From NCBI RefSeq assembly GCF_014851395.1, contig NW_024042261.1, forward strand, positions 35,055,942-35,119,941: DNA of 64,000 nt, in the 5' to 3' direction. How positions within the stretch are numbered: the stretch's first letter is position 1; the number at the start of each line of letters is the position of its first letter. Below, one piece after another: positions 35,601 through 46,497 of the stretch. The position numbers and the translations under genes are program-made. The notes beneath the pieces are model-generated. The model was not told where the DNA came from and searched no databases. It was given only the letters and a program-made list of their open reading frames with translations. Source of the stretch: Micropterus salmoides. Its lineage: Eukaryota > Chordata > Actinopteri > Centrarchiformes > Centrarchidae.

Positions 35601-37692
35601 AATGGGGAGCAGGGGTGTTAAATTTGGTGTTATCGCTCTCATACTGGTCACTGGAAGTTTAACATGGCACCTCATACCAAATAACTCTCTGAGGATCTGA
35701 AAAAAAGAATTGTTGCGCTACATAAAGGTGAGGAGTACAAAGACAAGTGTGTCTTGCCTACAGTCAAACATGGTGGTGGGAGTGTCCTGGTCTGGGGCTG
35801 CATGAGAGCTGCCAGCACTGGGGAGCTACAGTTCATTGAGGGAACCATGAATGCCAACATGTACAATGACCTACTGAAGCAGAGCGTGATGCCCTCCCTT
35901 CAGAGACTGGGCCGCAGGGCAGTAGTCCAACATGAGAACGACCCCAAAAACACCTCCAAGACAACCACTGCCTTGCTAACGAAGCTGAGGGTGAAGGTGA
36001 TGGACGTGCCAAACATGTCTCTAGGCATCCTCAAAACAGAAGGTGGAGGAGCGCTAGGTCTCTAACATCCACCAGCTCTGTTATCGTCATGGAGGAGTGG
36101 AAGAGGACTCCAGTGGCAACCTGTGAAGCTCTGCTGAACTGGCAGTGCTGGAGAATAATGGTGGCCACACAAAATATTGACACGTTGGGCCCAATTTGGA
36201 CATTTTCACTTTTGTTGCCAGCGGTTTAGACATTAATGGCTGTGTGATGTGTAATTTTGAGGGGACAGCCAATTTACACTGTTATACAAGCTGTACATTC
36301 ACTACTTTACGTTATAGCAAAGTGTCATTTCTTCAGTGTTGTCACATGAAAAGATTTATTACATGTTGAAATAAGCTGGTCTGTTTGTTTTGGAGAGGAG
36401 GAGACCTACTTCTGCTTTACAACTCGGGACCCAGTATATAGCTTACCTCAATCAGCTGTTTGCTGTAAACACACAGCTGCACACCAGTTGCTATTTCCGA
36501 GCTAAAAATATAATACAGACGTATGATCTCAGGCAGACGTCGGCAATACTTGTGTGTGCTATCTGGGTGTTGTTTGTGATTTGATGGTTTGCCATAGCTA
36601 TAAATATACATACATACATAAATGTCAGAGTCAACGGTAGAAAAGAGACGAGCATTAGTAGCAAAACACCTGAGAAGCTCGTGAGTAGCCTTTACTTGAC
36701 CATTCTGAAATGCACTGCAAGATCAATACTATTCTCATATCTGTTCGTATTATGAGTTACTGAGACACAGCTTAGCACCTGGCTGTGTCTAAATTTACTA
36801 AATCGGCTTACCAGTATCTATAAATCTTTTCTTATATGTTGTTTGTTTAATCCCAACACATGCTCATTTCCAAACATTTTAATAGCAGCAAGATTTAGCC
36901 TCTAACCCAAATTCAAAACTGAACACAAGACGTCAGATGTATTTTTCAAGGCAGTGGGATATGAAACCACGGCCAAAGTGATGGGAAAACAACAGTCTTA
37001 CGCCACAATTGCTTCATCTTGATGCTTCATAAGTCATGGAACTATGACTGCATTATGTATCACATGGTCTCTGATAACTTAATGTGGTGGATTTTGATTG
37101 TTTCCTGCTTACAGTAAACACTCGACTGTATCTTTGCAGATTGCTTCCAAGGTTGCGGCGCCCTTAGCCAAGACCAATGAGATAGTCATCCTCAGTGGGC
37201 AGGGCAGCCGCGTGACCGGCGAGGTGAACCGCCTTTTGGCTGAACTTCCTGTGTCAGTCAATGCTCTTGCTGGACTGGATTTGTCAAAGGTAAGCATGCT
37301 TTATCATAAAGATTAGCGACACAATAGAATTGTAAATGTGTGTGTAGTTTTACTAAAGGTATTAAATGCACGAGGGATTAGGATATTGAATCAGATGTGA
37401 TAATATGGATTTATTGGTGAAAAGGCAGTGCTGTATCTCTGTTCAGATACTTCTGTTAGTACACTTACAAGCAGTACACTGTGTACACTGTGTACTTACA
37501 TAGTGTGTGAATTTTGAGGCACGGGGTTTTGTTGTGTCAAATCAAACACAGCTGTTGTGCACTGAAATGATTATCGCAACAGTTGAACTCCTCCTTCATG
37601 GGGGTTTTTGTCTCAAAGCCTCAGAGTTTTAATAATCTATTCTTTTTCTACAGATGCCGTTGCTACAGGGTTTGACCAGTACTCACGCCTGA
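26616..37692 (+). CDS. flot2: Flotillin-2 (reggie-1), complete, 11 coding exons
   Basis: Exons: 26616-26664, 27326-27407, 28870-28960, 29545-29668, 30183-30301, 32347-32460, 32549-32668, 32814-33028, 34789-34972, 37140-37289, 37654-37692. All are GT-AG; phases agree and total 428 codons before TGA, the human length. It is a membrane-raft scaffold that forms hetero-oligomers with flotillin-1 and acts in endocytosis and signalling. MGSC at the N-terminus keeps Gly2 (myristoylation) and Cys4, with Cys19/Cys20 in the ACCGSD stretch (palmitoylation). The SPFH/PHB domain spans about residues 1-180 (TLQPRCEDVETAEGV, GHLRSILGTLTVEQIYQ, PDVGRMGIEILSFTIKD). The flotillin coiled coil follows, about 185-360, with AEAEKIRKIGEAEA-type repeats. 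The C-terminal end (MPLLQGLTSTHA) is divergent. Introns hold a SINE and a deleted Tc1 element. A teleost flot2a or flot2b assignment is not possible here. Confidence 0.97.
27705..27885 (+). repeat. tRNA-derived SINE (fish type), flot2 intron
   Basis: TGGAGCAGTGGATAAGACAC resembles an A-box region and ACCGGGTTCCC a damaged B box. The end GTAAGTCACTTAGGATAAAT followed by GCGTCAG is the well-known teleost SINE tail. Confidence 0.65.
29762..29985. repeat. hAT-like MITE ('GCTGCAACT' family), flot2 intron
   Basis: Starts GCCTGCAACAG and includes TTAATTAATCTGTGAGTTAT and ATTATCAAAATAGTTGCAG. One of at least eight members in the window. A 25-base direct repeat (AAACAGCAAATCATCTTAGC...) follows at about 29988-30035. 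Confidence 0.5.
35320..36375 (+). mobile_element. Internally deleted Tc1/mariner transposon with long inverted repeats, flot2 intron 9
   Basis: Left end at 35320 (CAGTATCTCACAAAAGTGAG) follows a TA. An inverted repeat of about 200 bases pairs 35320-35545 with about 36180-36375; for example, GTCCAAATTGGGCCC is mirrored by GGGCCCAATTTGGAC. The right terminus has lost its last 40 or so bases. The inner ORF keeps a start (MAPHTK), SEDLKKRIVALHKG, then jumps to KCVLPTVKHGGGSVLVWGC and LRRLGR-like sequence. The DNA-binding half and the DLNPIEHLW box are gone, so it cannot transpose itself. Confidence 0.85.
36385..36565 (-). repeat. Dispersed repeat shared with 63740-63945 (inverted)
   Basis: The reverse complement contains ACGTCTGCCTGAGAT, GCTCGGAAATAGCA, GTGTTTACAGCAAACAGCT and ATACTGGGTCC, in the same order as at 63740-63945. 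Family unknown. Confidence 0.7.
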
Positions 37693-39365
37693 AAGCCGAC
37701 GACTTCACATGACTTGTTGTTGTATGCACTCTGACAGACTGCCTTTAATACACTTGAAGAATTTTGTTGTTTTATACGTATCTACTGTATACAAGTGAAT
37801 TTTGGAAACCTCTGGTGCCTTACTTTATACAGGACCAGAATATCTGCATGCACTGCTGCTCATTCAGAGATTTTTTTTATTTAGTTTTAACATGGGAACA
37901 TTTTGTGTTGTGTTTTGTTTTGTTTGAATCGTATATTGGCCCATTTGTATGAAATGTCATTGAAAAGGAGAGCCGATAGTCGACTGGTGTGATGTTAACT
38001 CCTATTTTTTGATATTTATACATTTAGGTCCTGCTTTTTCAAACAACAAGGCTCTCACTTTTTATATTCCATATGTTGCAGGCCTTTTGTTGATTTATGT
38101 CTTTCTATATTGTTAGACACGTCTGCATAACCTAGATCATCTAAATTTACTGTAGAACGTTCTTTGTAAATCACATGTTGTAATTTATAACTACCAAATG
38201 TTATTCAGGTTAATTTATGTCTCAGTGATTGAGTTTTACGCTGTAACAGGTGCTCACAATGTCAAAATAAGCCCCTTTGATTGTGTAAATATTGTCTGTT
38301 CCTCTAAAAGAAGTTTCACTCTCCACAAACTGTTGACAACAGGCATGAGATATATGCTTTTTATTTATATGCTGGCAGGAAAACAGGAAGCAAATTCTGA
38401 TCGTGTACTGATATGGTTAGCTTGTGATGTGGTCCTTTTTTAGGATTTAGTTTAGGGTTTTAATGTAAGATGTTATTAGTTTAGAACTTGATTAAGTTTG
38501 GAAACAAACTGTTGGTGTCACGCCATCAATAGATGAAAAGACTAAATTGTAATTGTTAAAACGACTGGCTTGGAGTTGTGTGAGGTGTTTTATTGTGGCA
38601 CACAAGGCCAAAACACAGTGAGGTCAAATAGATTAGATCGTCCTTTAATTATTTTTTGTAGCAGAAGGATTTGGGATACTGCATAGTTTATCTGATGTTT
38701 AAATTTCATACTACAAATATCTGTAGATGCTAAGCCATGTTTGACAGAGTGTCAACAAACCAAACTTTTACACTTTTCAGAGAAACACAGAACTTTCTGT
38801 TCAATGTTTGTACATGTCGTGCTTTGTTTGTTTTAATAACTGTGACATCAAATGTAAAATTATCTTCTAGCAGAGTTATTTAACTTATCAAAGTTAAAGT
38901 TTTAATCATTAATATTGCTGTTTGTAAATGGTCGCAATGCTTTGTTGTTTTGGCGTCTAATGCACCAAATGTTAAGCTCCAGTACAGTACACACTGGGGG
39001 TGGTGGACGGGTACAATATATTATTGGACAGAAACGGTTGACCCCTCCTATGAAATATGTCATCCGCTGAGCCAGAACCTGTTTGTCAGTAGAAGACTGT
39101 TTGTCTCATCCTCAGTTGATTTATGTTTGTATCATTCTTTGCTGATGTTGTGACTTGACAAAATACTGTGACCATATTGATTTGTTTAGCTTTACACATG
39201 TCCAGTGTAAATATGACATGTTTGTGTTGGATTCTTATTTACAACACATAACACTGTGTGTCTCAAATGGCCATGAGTTCCTGTATGCTCTTGCTGCATG
39301 TCATCTGTCTGTACTAATCAGTTAACTCTTAGCTAATTGTCATTCTAATAAATAAAAATGCCATA
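37693..39365 (+). other. flot2: flot2 3'UTR
   Basis: Sequence downstream of the TGA without other genes. AATAAA-type signals cluster near 39346-39360 (AATAAATAAAAATG). An (AT)n run follows at about 39392-39413. Confidence 0.6.
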
Positions 39366-39539
39366 ATTTATTAATTTATTGCTATTTAATATTATATATA
39401 TATATATATATATAATGTTTATTTTTAAGACATGTTTATTATTTTTTCACTGACTCCTGATTTGGCTTCTGTATGCTGATGGACAACAGAACAAACATAC
39501 ATGCAAAATTATATTAAGGGGTTTAAATCTATATAGGAT

Positions 39540-39765
39540 ATATACACTGAAGAAATTTATAAATGCAACACTTGTTTTTGCTGAACTCAAAGATCTAAGA
39601 CTTTCTCTTTGTACACAAAAATCTGTGTCAGTGAGCACTTCTCCTTTGCTGAGATAATCCATCCACCTCACAGGTGTGGCATATCAAGATGCTGATCAGA
39701 CAGCATGGGGATTGCACAGGTGTGCCTCAGGCTGTCCACAATAAAAGGCCACTCGAAGATGTTAA
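39540..39765. mobile_element. Tc1-like element end fragment
   Basis: Begins TATACACTGAAGAAATTTAT and carries GAGATAATCCATCCACCTCA and AGGTGTGGCATATCAAGATG, ending with CACAATAAAAGGCCACTC. This is the terminal part of a widespread teleost Tc1-like element. No transposase remains. Confidence 0.65.
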
Positions 39766-40139
39766 GTCAATAGTCAATCTCTTTGCAAGTTTCGTTTATA
39801 TTTTTGTGGGTCTTGGTGGTGTCAGTTTCATATCAATTATTTAAGCCATTATATAATTGATTTTAAATTTAGGGAAGTCGTAAAGACCAGTTTCATTATA
39901 ATATGTATGTAAATAGTTGCATTCACTTAGTGTTGTCTGGTGGAAGAACCTCATTGTGTCCCCTACACTTCTGAAATCAAACCTTTACCAGGTGGTGAAA
40001 TTATTTTGACAATTTACTCAATTACTACTACTTACTACTCGTAAGTAGTAAAAATTTGAATGCTGACTTTTTACGTGTAATTGAGTATTTTGTTGTGCTA
40101 ATCTTTCACTTGGTCCCAGTTGTGATGATATCCTGCTTA

Positions 40140-40390
40140 TGTGATAGTAAATTTATTAACTTTGGGGTTTTGGACAATCGTTTGTACAAAACAAGACTTT
40201 ATATAAGTCATATTGAGCTTAAGGAGATTATAAATGGCACATTTTATTGACCATTTATTAATTAACTGTGAAAATAATTGATGGATTTAATTGTCAATTC
40301 AATTATCCTTGAAAGCACAGGAAGAAGAATGAAGCAAAAACATTTATTCCCAAATTTACATATGGGAATATGAGAATCGTTTTAACCACC
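40140..40390. repeat. Direct repeat copy 1 (with 42590-42870), includes MITE half
   Basis: Shares TTTGGGGTTTTGGA-like start, CAAAACAAGACTTT, TTAAGGAGATTATAAATGGC, AGCACAGGAAGAA and ACATATGGGAATATGAG with 42590-42870 in the same order. Confidence 0.55.
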
Positions 40391-40929
40391 ATTGTCCACG
40401 CCCTTTAACTTTAGTCATGGCTTTAGTACAGGTTTATTTTGCTCCCAAGACTTTATTAATACAGTAGTATATTAACAGACAAGATTACAGGGAGTACCTA
40501 CAGTCTATGGGGAGCACAGGCTATATGGAAATATACAAATGAGAAAACAAACATAAATAAACAAATAAATAGTTAAATTCTGTCTATAACATGTTTCAAA
40601 ATGTTGGATTTCTTTAAAGCTATGTTTTTTTTAAACTGCCAATATGAAAATATAGGTTTTTAAAAGGTCAATGTAAAATAATTGTCTGTTAGGAAGAAAC
40701 TGAATGCATTTTGCTTTATGAATATGATATTTACCCAGAAGACATAATTTAACCAAATCCAAAAATATTACAGTTCATAGATTCAACATTCACAAATAAG
40801 ACGACACTTGGGACAATGAGAACAAGATGTTATTGATATATGATTTATGAAAAGAACATAAAGGGGGAGACATCAGGTCTAAACTTAATAATAAATTCAT
40901 TGCAAGGATAACGTTATATATCTTTGTAA

Positions 40930-41143
40930 AATCTTAATCCGCTTCTGAAGCCCTGGCGTTTGCAATTGACACCTAAACGCAGAACCAGGGTCCTTTTCTC
41001 TTTGCGCATGCTCGATAAATGTTGCTGCCGTAGCCGGACAGGAGCACGGACAACCAACACACCGGGGATGGTCATTCTTTAAAACCAATATCAACGGTAT
41101 ATCTCCACAAAATGAAGTTTCCTTACTCGTAGATTCGTGAGGA
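40930..41143 (+). promoter_or_regulatory. fam222b: fam222b promoter and probable noncoding first exon
   Basis: CpG-bearing stretch with an NRF1-like TGCGCATGC (41003-41011). A strong donor (GAGGA followed by GTAAGTATT) ends a candidate exon at 41143. The next fam222b exon starts at 43784 after CTCCCCCAG. The start site is inferred. Confidence 0.45.
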
Positions 41144-41611
41144 GTAAGTATTGCCCTCTTTAACTCGGCTCGCGTCGGTTTTTCTCGTCAATGAAAAGCT
41201 AAAGTTTGCTAACCAGCTGGCCTCGTCACAATAAGCACAAAGAAGATCCTTATTTGTTGTGGTGCTTGACTCGAGGGAAACTACTGAAAGATGTAAATCC
41301 ACCTTTTTATACTTTCACTAAAAGGGAGATATCGTGGCCCTGCAGTGAGTCCAGTTTTCGTTTGCATGCTGAGATAATCCAGCTACATTATTAGATCGGT
41401 AGTAATCTGTATTAAATTTACATCAGATTAAGGCTGCATTGCTAGACAGATGGCTAACGTTACCTAGCGGTCTGTAATTTTAATTTAACCCACTATAAAG
41501 TGATTAAATATGTAATTCGGCGTATAATCTGACAAAGGTTAACGTAGGCGTTAGCTGAGGAGGATGCCACAGCCCAGCACGGTACGTGTGACCCGTGCTT
41601 GTAGAAAATAA

Positions 41612-41915
41612 GGCTGCAACTAAACGTTTAGTTTCATTATCCATTAATCTGTCGAGCATTTTCACGATTAATCGATTAGTTGTTTAGTCTGTAACATGTC
41701 AGAAAATGGTTTAAACGTGACGTCCTCAAATGTCCTGTTTGGTCCACAGCCCAAGTATGTTCAGTTTACTGTCACAGAGGAGGAAAAGAAATCAGAGCAT
41801 TTGCACATTTTTATTAAAAATTACTCAGAACAAGTAATCGGTTATCAAAATAGTTGCTGATTCATTTAATAGTTGACAGCTAATTGATTAATCCACTAAT
41901 CATTGCAGCTCTAGC
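41612..41915. repeat. hAT-like MITE ('GCTGCAACT' family), near full length
   Basis: Starts AAGGCTGCAACTAAACG and ends CATTGCAGCTCTAGC, giving short inverted ends. Interior has CGATTAATCGATTAGTTG and ACATGTCAGAAAATGG. Best-preserved family member here. Confidence 0.65.
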
Positions 41916-42317
41916 AGAAAAGGTCACATAATCCAGTCTGTGTTAATGAAGATCCTCATTTCCCAACAGTCACTCCACTGCGTCATCCTGAGGGATACAG
42001 AGGACGGAAAGGGTTGACCCAAGTCCGCAAAAAAGCATTAGTTTTGTAGCCAAATCCATTTAGATCAAGTAGAAAATCCAAGACATTTATCTCAGGAATT
42101 CATTTAATCTAAAACCTTTTTTCCCTCCCAAGGGATTCTATCATTGTGCCGCTGTAACAAGTCAGTGGAAGTGAACAAGTGATGAATCATGAACTGTCTG
42201 CAAATCTGTGATGAGTCTGCAAAATGATGTGTGACTAACCCAAAAGGAAACGAGAGATTCCTCACCTAATGTTTTTCCCATGAAAGAGATGTGGAGCAAA
42301 ATCTACATTAGGGTCTA

Positions 42318-42870
42318 CATTGGCTGCAGCCACTGATTATTTTAATTTTCCATTAATCTGACACGCTGGTATTGGCTAATGGAGACATGGATTATTGCTT
42401 AAAAATGTCCTCGCTGTCAGCGCTGCTCTTTTGTGTTAATTCCTCTCATTTAAGCCTAACCAATTGTTTGAGCTGGTTAATTCACTAGAACATTTATTTT
42501 GATGATCGATCAATCGGGTCAGTAATTTTTCAAGCAAAAATACCAAACACCCCCTCGTTCTAGCTTCTGCGATATGATAAGCGGCTTTTGTGATAATAAA
42601 TTGATTATCTTTGGGTTTTGGAGCGTTATTAGGACAAAACAAGACTTTTGATAACGTCACCTTGAGGTTAAGGAGATTGTAAATGGCACTGTTTTCTGAC
42701 ATTTGATTGACGATTAATCAATTTCTTGTGAAAATAACTGGCCGATTTGTTAGTTGCAGACCCTGTTATGGATTTTGTCCCCTGTCTCTTCCACTGGAAG
42801 CACAGGAAGAATGAAACAAAAACTGTTATTAATTCCCACATATGGGAACATGAGTATCATTTTAAGACTT
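42318..42870. repeat. MITE and direct repeat copy 2 in fam222b intron 1
   Basis: Contains GGCTGCAGCCACTGATTATT and TTAGTTGCAGACCCT (MITE ends). 42590-42870 repeats 40140-40390. Confidence 0.5.
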
Positions 42871-43783
42871 GAAAAATGTTAACCTCTCCATTTATTAAAT
42901 GTTTTTGGCATTTATAAAAATTTCAGCATAGACAGGGGCACCTAATGCAAGTATGAAAAGTAATTGGGTTTACTTAAGGTTTGAGGCGTCATCTTGCAGA
43001 TTCAGCATCGACTGATATGATTCATCACTAGTTAACAATCACTGTTGAAATACCTAAAGGTGACTTCTAATGATGGTGCAATCTTTTTAACTTCTAAAAG
43101 GCTTTTGGACTAAACTTATTTGTGAGTTAAAGTGCTGTCTCGGACACATACGGCACTTCTTTGTTCAACAAGACCACTGGCTTTTCTACATTAAAGCTCG
43201 GGCAGGCATTTTATTTCAGAAGCATTTTTTGTTGAAATTCTCTTCATAGCCCGAAGGCAATCAATAAATTAAATGCTCAGAAAAATCTGCTATCTGTGGG
43301 TGTTGCATTGCTGTAATAAGCATGGGCTGAATAAAATGACTGTCTGGCCTAACTACCTGGATTCTTTTAATAGTCTCTTGCTAGTTTCTCCCAACGTTGC
43401 CTACCCCAGATTCGTGACCACTGCTTCGCTTTTGATTTGGGTATCGAGCTTTTCATAATATAACCTACTGAAACATCTTCCGCATTGGAAATTGTGCTTT
43501 TGTTTTGACTGTATCAAGAAACCGTCTGTTTGGCTTGCAGCCTGCCATCATGCTGTGTGCCGTTTTGTTCAAGGAAAAAAAAGAAACCATTTTTCCATCT
43601 CAGCTCTTAGCTAGCTGCAGGGTGTATGCAGCGAGCTTTTACAGAGCCATGATGTCAGTTTATTACAAGTTGCCATTTGCAAAAGGTCAGTCTGTACTGG
43701 GTGTGAAAATTGGCAACAGCAAAGTCATTTCACACCACCGTAAGTGACTGTCAGCAGCTGACTTGTGCCTGTTTCTCCCCCAG

Positions 43784-46497
43784 TATGGTGAGGAGAAGGT
43801 GTCCCATGCTGCATTAGTGGAATAGTGACATGCTGGCCTGTCTGCCGGCATCAGGTGACCCTACCATCAGACTTCTCTCCCGCACGCAGATGAACACTGG
43901 ACTTCAGAAATGTAAGTGCTTCTTCCACCGTGTCATGGTTGTATTTCCTTTTGAAATTACTATCATCAGCATTAGTGATCAGACAATGTGTTGATCTTGG
44001 AATTGTATACACAGCGTGAGGTTTGCAACATTATTTATCCATAATTTGAATCAAGGAAATTCTCAGTTAAGTGTAGACAGCATGAAATGTGATAAACAAA
44101 CTCTACCCGCAAGGTAAATAGGTGAAATGATGGCTGAATGATTCTGTTTTTTATAGTGGGAGCTGAACAGCTGAACACTTTATTTGCAGCTAAAAGAAGT
44201 GACTGTTGTGCCAGCTTTTCACTCCAGCACACTATTAAGAGGACAATGCATTTAATGGAGGCAAAGTGAGTTTTTGTTGCCCGAAAAATGGCAAGCTAGC
44301 TTCAATGGCTACATTATATGTTATAGAGAGCTGTAGCAGATAAAGCTACAATGGCGCTCATGCAGTACATTTTATTTCAACATTGCTTATTGTCATCCAG
44401 TGTAGTGTTGCAGTACATTTCAGTATTTAGTGATGTGTCATCAAATCCTAGGCAGTGCATTTCTGGTTGTCTGACCTTATACACATTGCAGGGGAAACTA
44501 CACAGAAGATGAGATCTGCCAGCTATCCAACCCCAGCAGAGTTGGATGCCTATGCTAAGAAAGTCGCCAACAACCCTCTGACCATCCAGATCTTCCCCAA
44601 CAGTGTCAAAGTACCTCAAAGGAAGCACATACGCCGCACAGTCAACGGGCTTGACACATCCTCGTCCAGCCAGCGCCACAGTCCCTATCCCTCTCAGGTC
44701 AGCTCCAGTAGGGGCCTGCTGGCTGTCCTCCGTGCGCCTGCCAAAGGCGTCATCAAAGAGTTAGACGGTAGCCGCGCCCGACAGCTTCAGAAGGCCGCCA
44801 TGAACCCTCACAGTGGGCCGTATGCCACTCAAAGCACTTTAAATCTTCCTCAACCGGCTCCTCACCTACAGGGCCCGTCTCAGCCTGTGGCCCAGGCTGC
44901 ACAGAAGCAGGGCATGGTTCACCCACAGGCGCTACAACAACAGCAAAGCATGACTCACCCAATGACTTTACAGCAGCCTCAAACTATGCCTCACCCACAG
45001 GCTTTGCAGCAAAGGAACATGGCTCATACACAAGCTCTGCAACGGCAGCAGAGCTTGTCCCAAGTTCAGACCTCACAGCAGCAAAGGTTGGCTCACCCAC
45101 AAGGCATACAGAGGCAGCAGAGTGTGCCTCACCCCCAGGCCCTGCAGCAACAACCGAGCCAGTCTTGTCCACCAGTCGTACCACAGCAGCACCTGTCTCA
45201 CATGCAGACATTAAAGCATCAGACGGCTCCTCCGCAAGCTTTACTTACACAACAAGGAGTGACTCAGGATCTGCGCCACATGTCCGATGCAGCTCAGCTT
45301 CCGAGCCTGCAGCACACCCATGGGCTAGTTGCCTCACAGCCCCTTCCCCAGGCTGTGGGTGCAGGACCTTCTACCATGCCGAATAGCCTCCAGCAGCCCC
45401 CTCCAGGGGCATACGGGCCCAGGAAGCTCCCTGATGCAGATGCCCCACCAAATGTAACTGTATCTACCTCCACCATCCCACTGTCAATGGCAGCCAGCCT
45501 GCACCAGAACCGGACTGGTGACCTGAGCAGCATTGTGCACCAAATAAACCAGTTGTGCCAGGCACGGGCTGGCATGGGCACCACCTCAGTCTGTGAGGGT
45601 CAGATTGCAAACCCCAGCCCCATCAGCCGCAACCTGCTGATCAACGCCAGCTCAAGGGTGTCCTCTCACCACCCGGGTCTGGGCTCTGTGTCCAGCTGCC
45701 TCATGGTGGGACCCTTAGACAAATCTACAGCTCAGACTCCCAGTGCTGCTCTCCAGTCACAGCCCAATATAATGGCTACTAATAGTATACCTGCCTTTCA
45801 CACAGACCCAGAGAAGGTACAACTGCAGCAACAGCAGCAGCAACTTCAGCACCATTTACATCAGCAGAAACAACAGCAACAGCTACAGCAGCAGCAGCAT
45901 TTACAACAACTGCAGCAGCTGCAGCAGCAGCGCTCCTGGGCTGAACATCAACTGGCCCACATGCAGCAGGCCCCTGAAGGGGCCCATCCCTGCAAGAACC
46001 CAAGAATGGAGCCTCCAGCTGAGTGTGCTTTCCCATCTCGAAACCTCAGCTATTCACACAAGCTACCCAACACTGCACAGTCGTTTGCTCTGAAACACCC
46101 TGCTGAAAAACCACGACCCTCCTCCCCTGTTAACTGCCCAGTAGGTTCTATGCCTTACATTAATGGCCACTACATGCAGCCACCGTGGGGAAACATCCCA
46201 GCCACAGCAGGTAATGGAACCGGCCCTCAGGACCACCCAGTGGCTTTCCAGGGGGGACAGGCTGCTGCCTCCACAGACCGCATCCCAGGGGCAAAGTACA
46301 GACCAGGGAAAGAGGGTCCTGCTGGTCAGTCGAAGTTGATGCAGAATGTGGATTTCTTAGGAGGGGACTTCCAGATGCCCAACTTTCAGGAGCAGAATAT
46401 GGGTGTGATGGAGAAGATGCACAGGTCAGCCATGGGCCAAGTTCAGGACCCCAACAATGGCGGAGGTGTCCACACTCATCACCCAGGCTACCGTTAA
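43784..46497 (+). CDS. fam222b: FAM222B, complete CDS in two coding exons
   Basis: Coding parts are 43830-43911 and 44492-46497, joined in phase (the codon for Trp is split) to give 695 residues; human is 562. The start MLACLPASGDP and TQMNTGLQKW match the vertebrate N-terminus; the frame could be read from 44455 without splicing, but that would lose this conserved start. The conserved core is YPTPAELDAYAKKVANNPLT, IFPNSVKVPQRKH and RRTVNGLDTS. Further blocks are DAPPNVTVSTSTIPLSMAA, DLSSIVHQINQ and TSVCEGQIANPSPISR; the protein ends HHPGYR like human. In between are Q/H-rich repeats (44930-45250 with HPQALQQQ units; 45820-45935, nearly pure Q). Function is poorly known; nuclear localisation is expected. 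The 5'UTR part begins at 43784. Confidence 0.95.

Noticed and set aside
35754..36065. Functional Tc1 transposase
   Set aside because: The open frame lacks the DNA-binding half and the last catalytic box after an internal deletion.
45779..46036. Alanine-rich minus-strand open frame
   Set aside because: Shadow of the CAG/CAA tract in fam222b.
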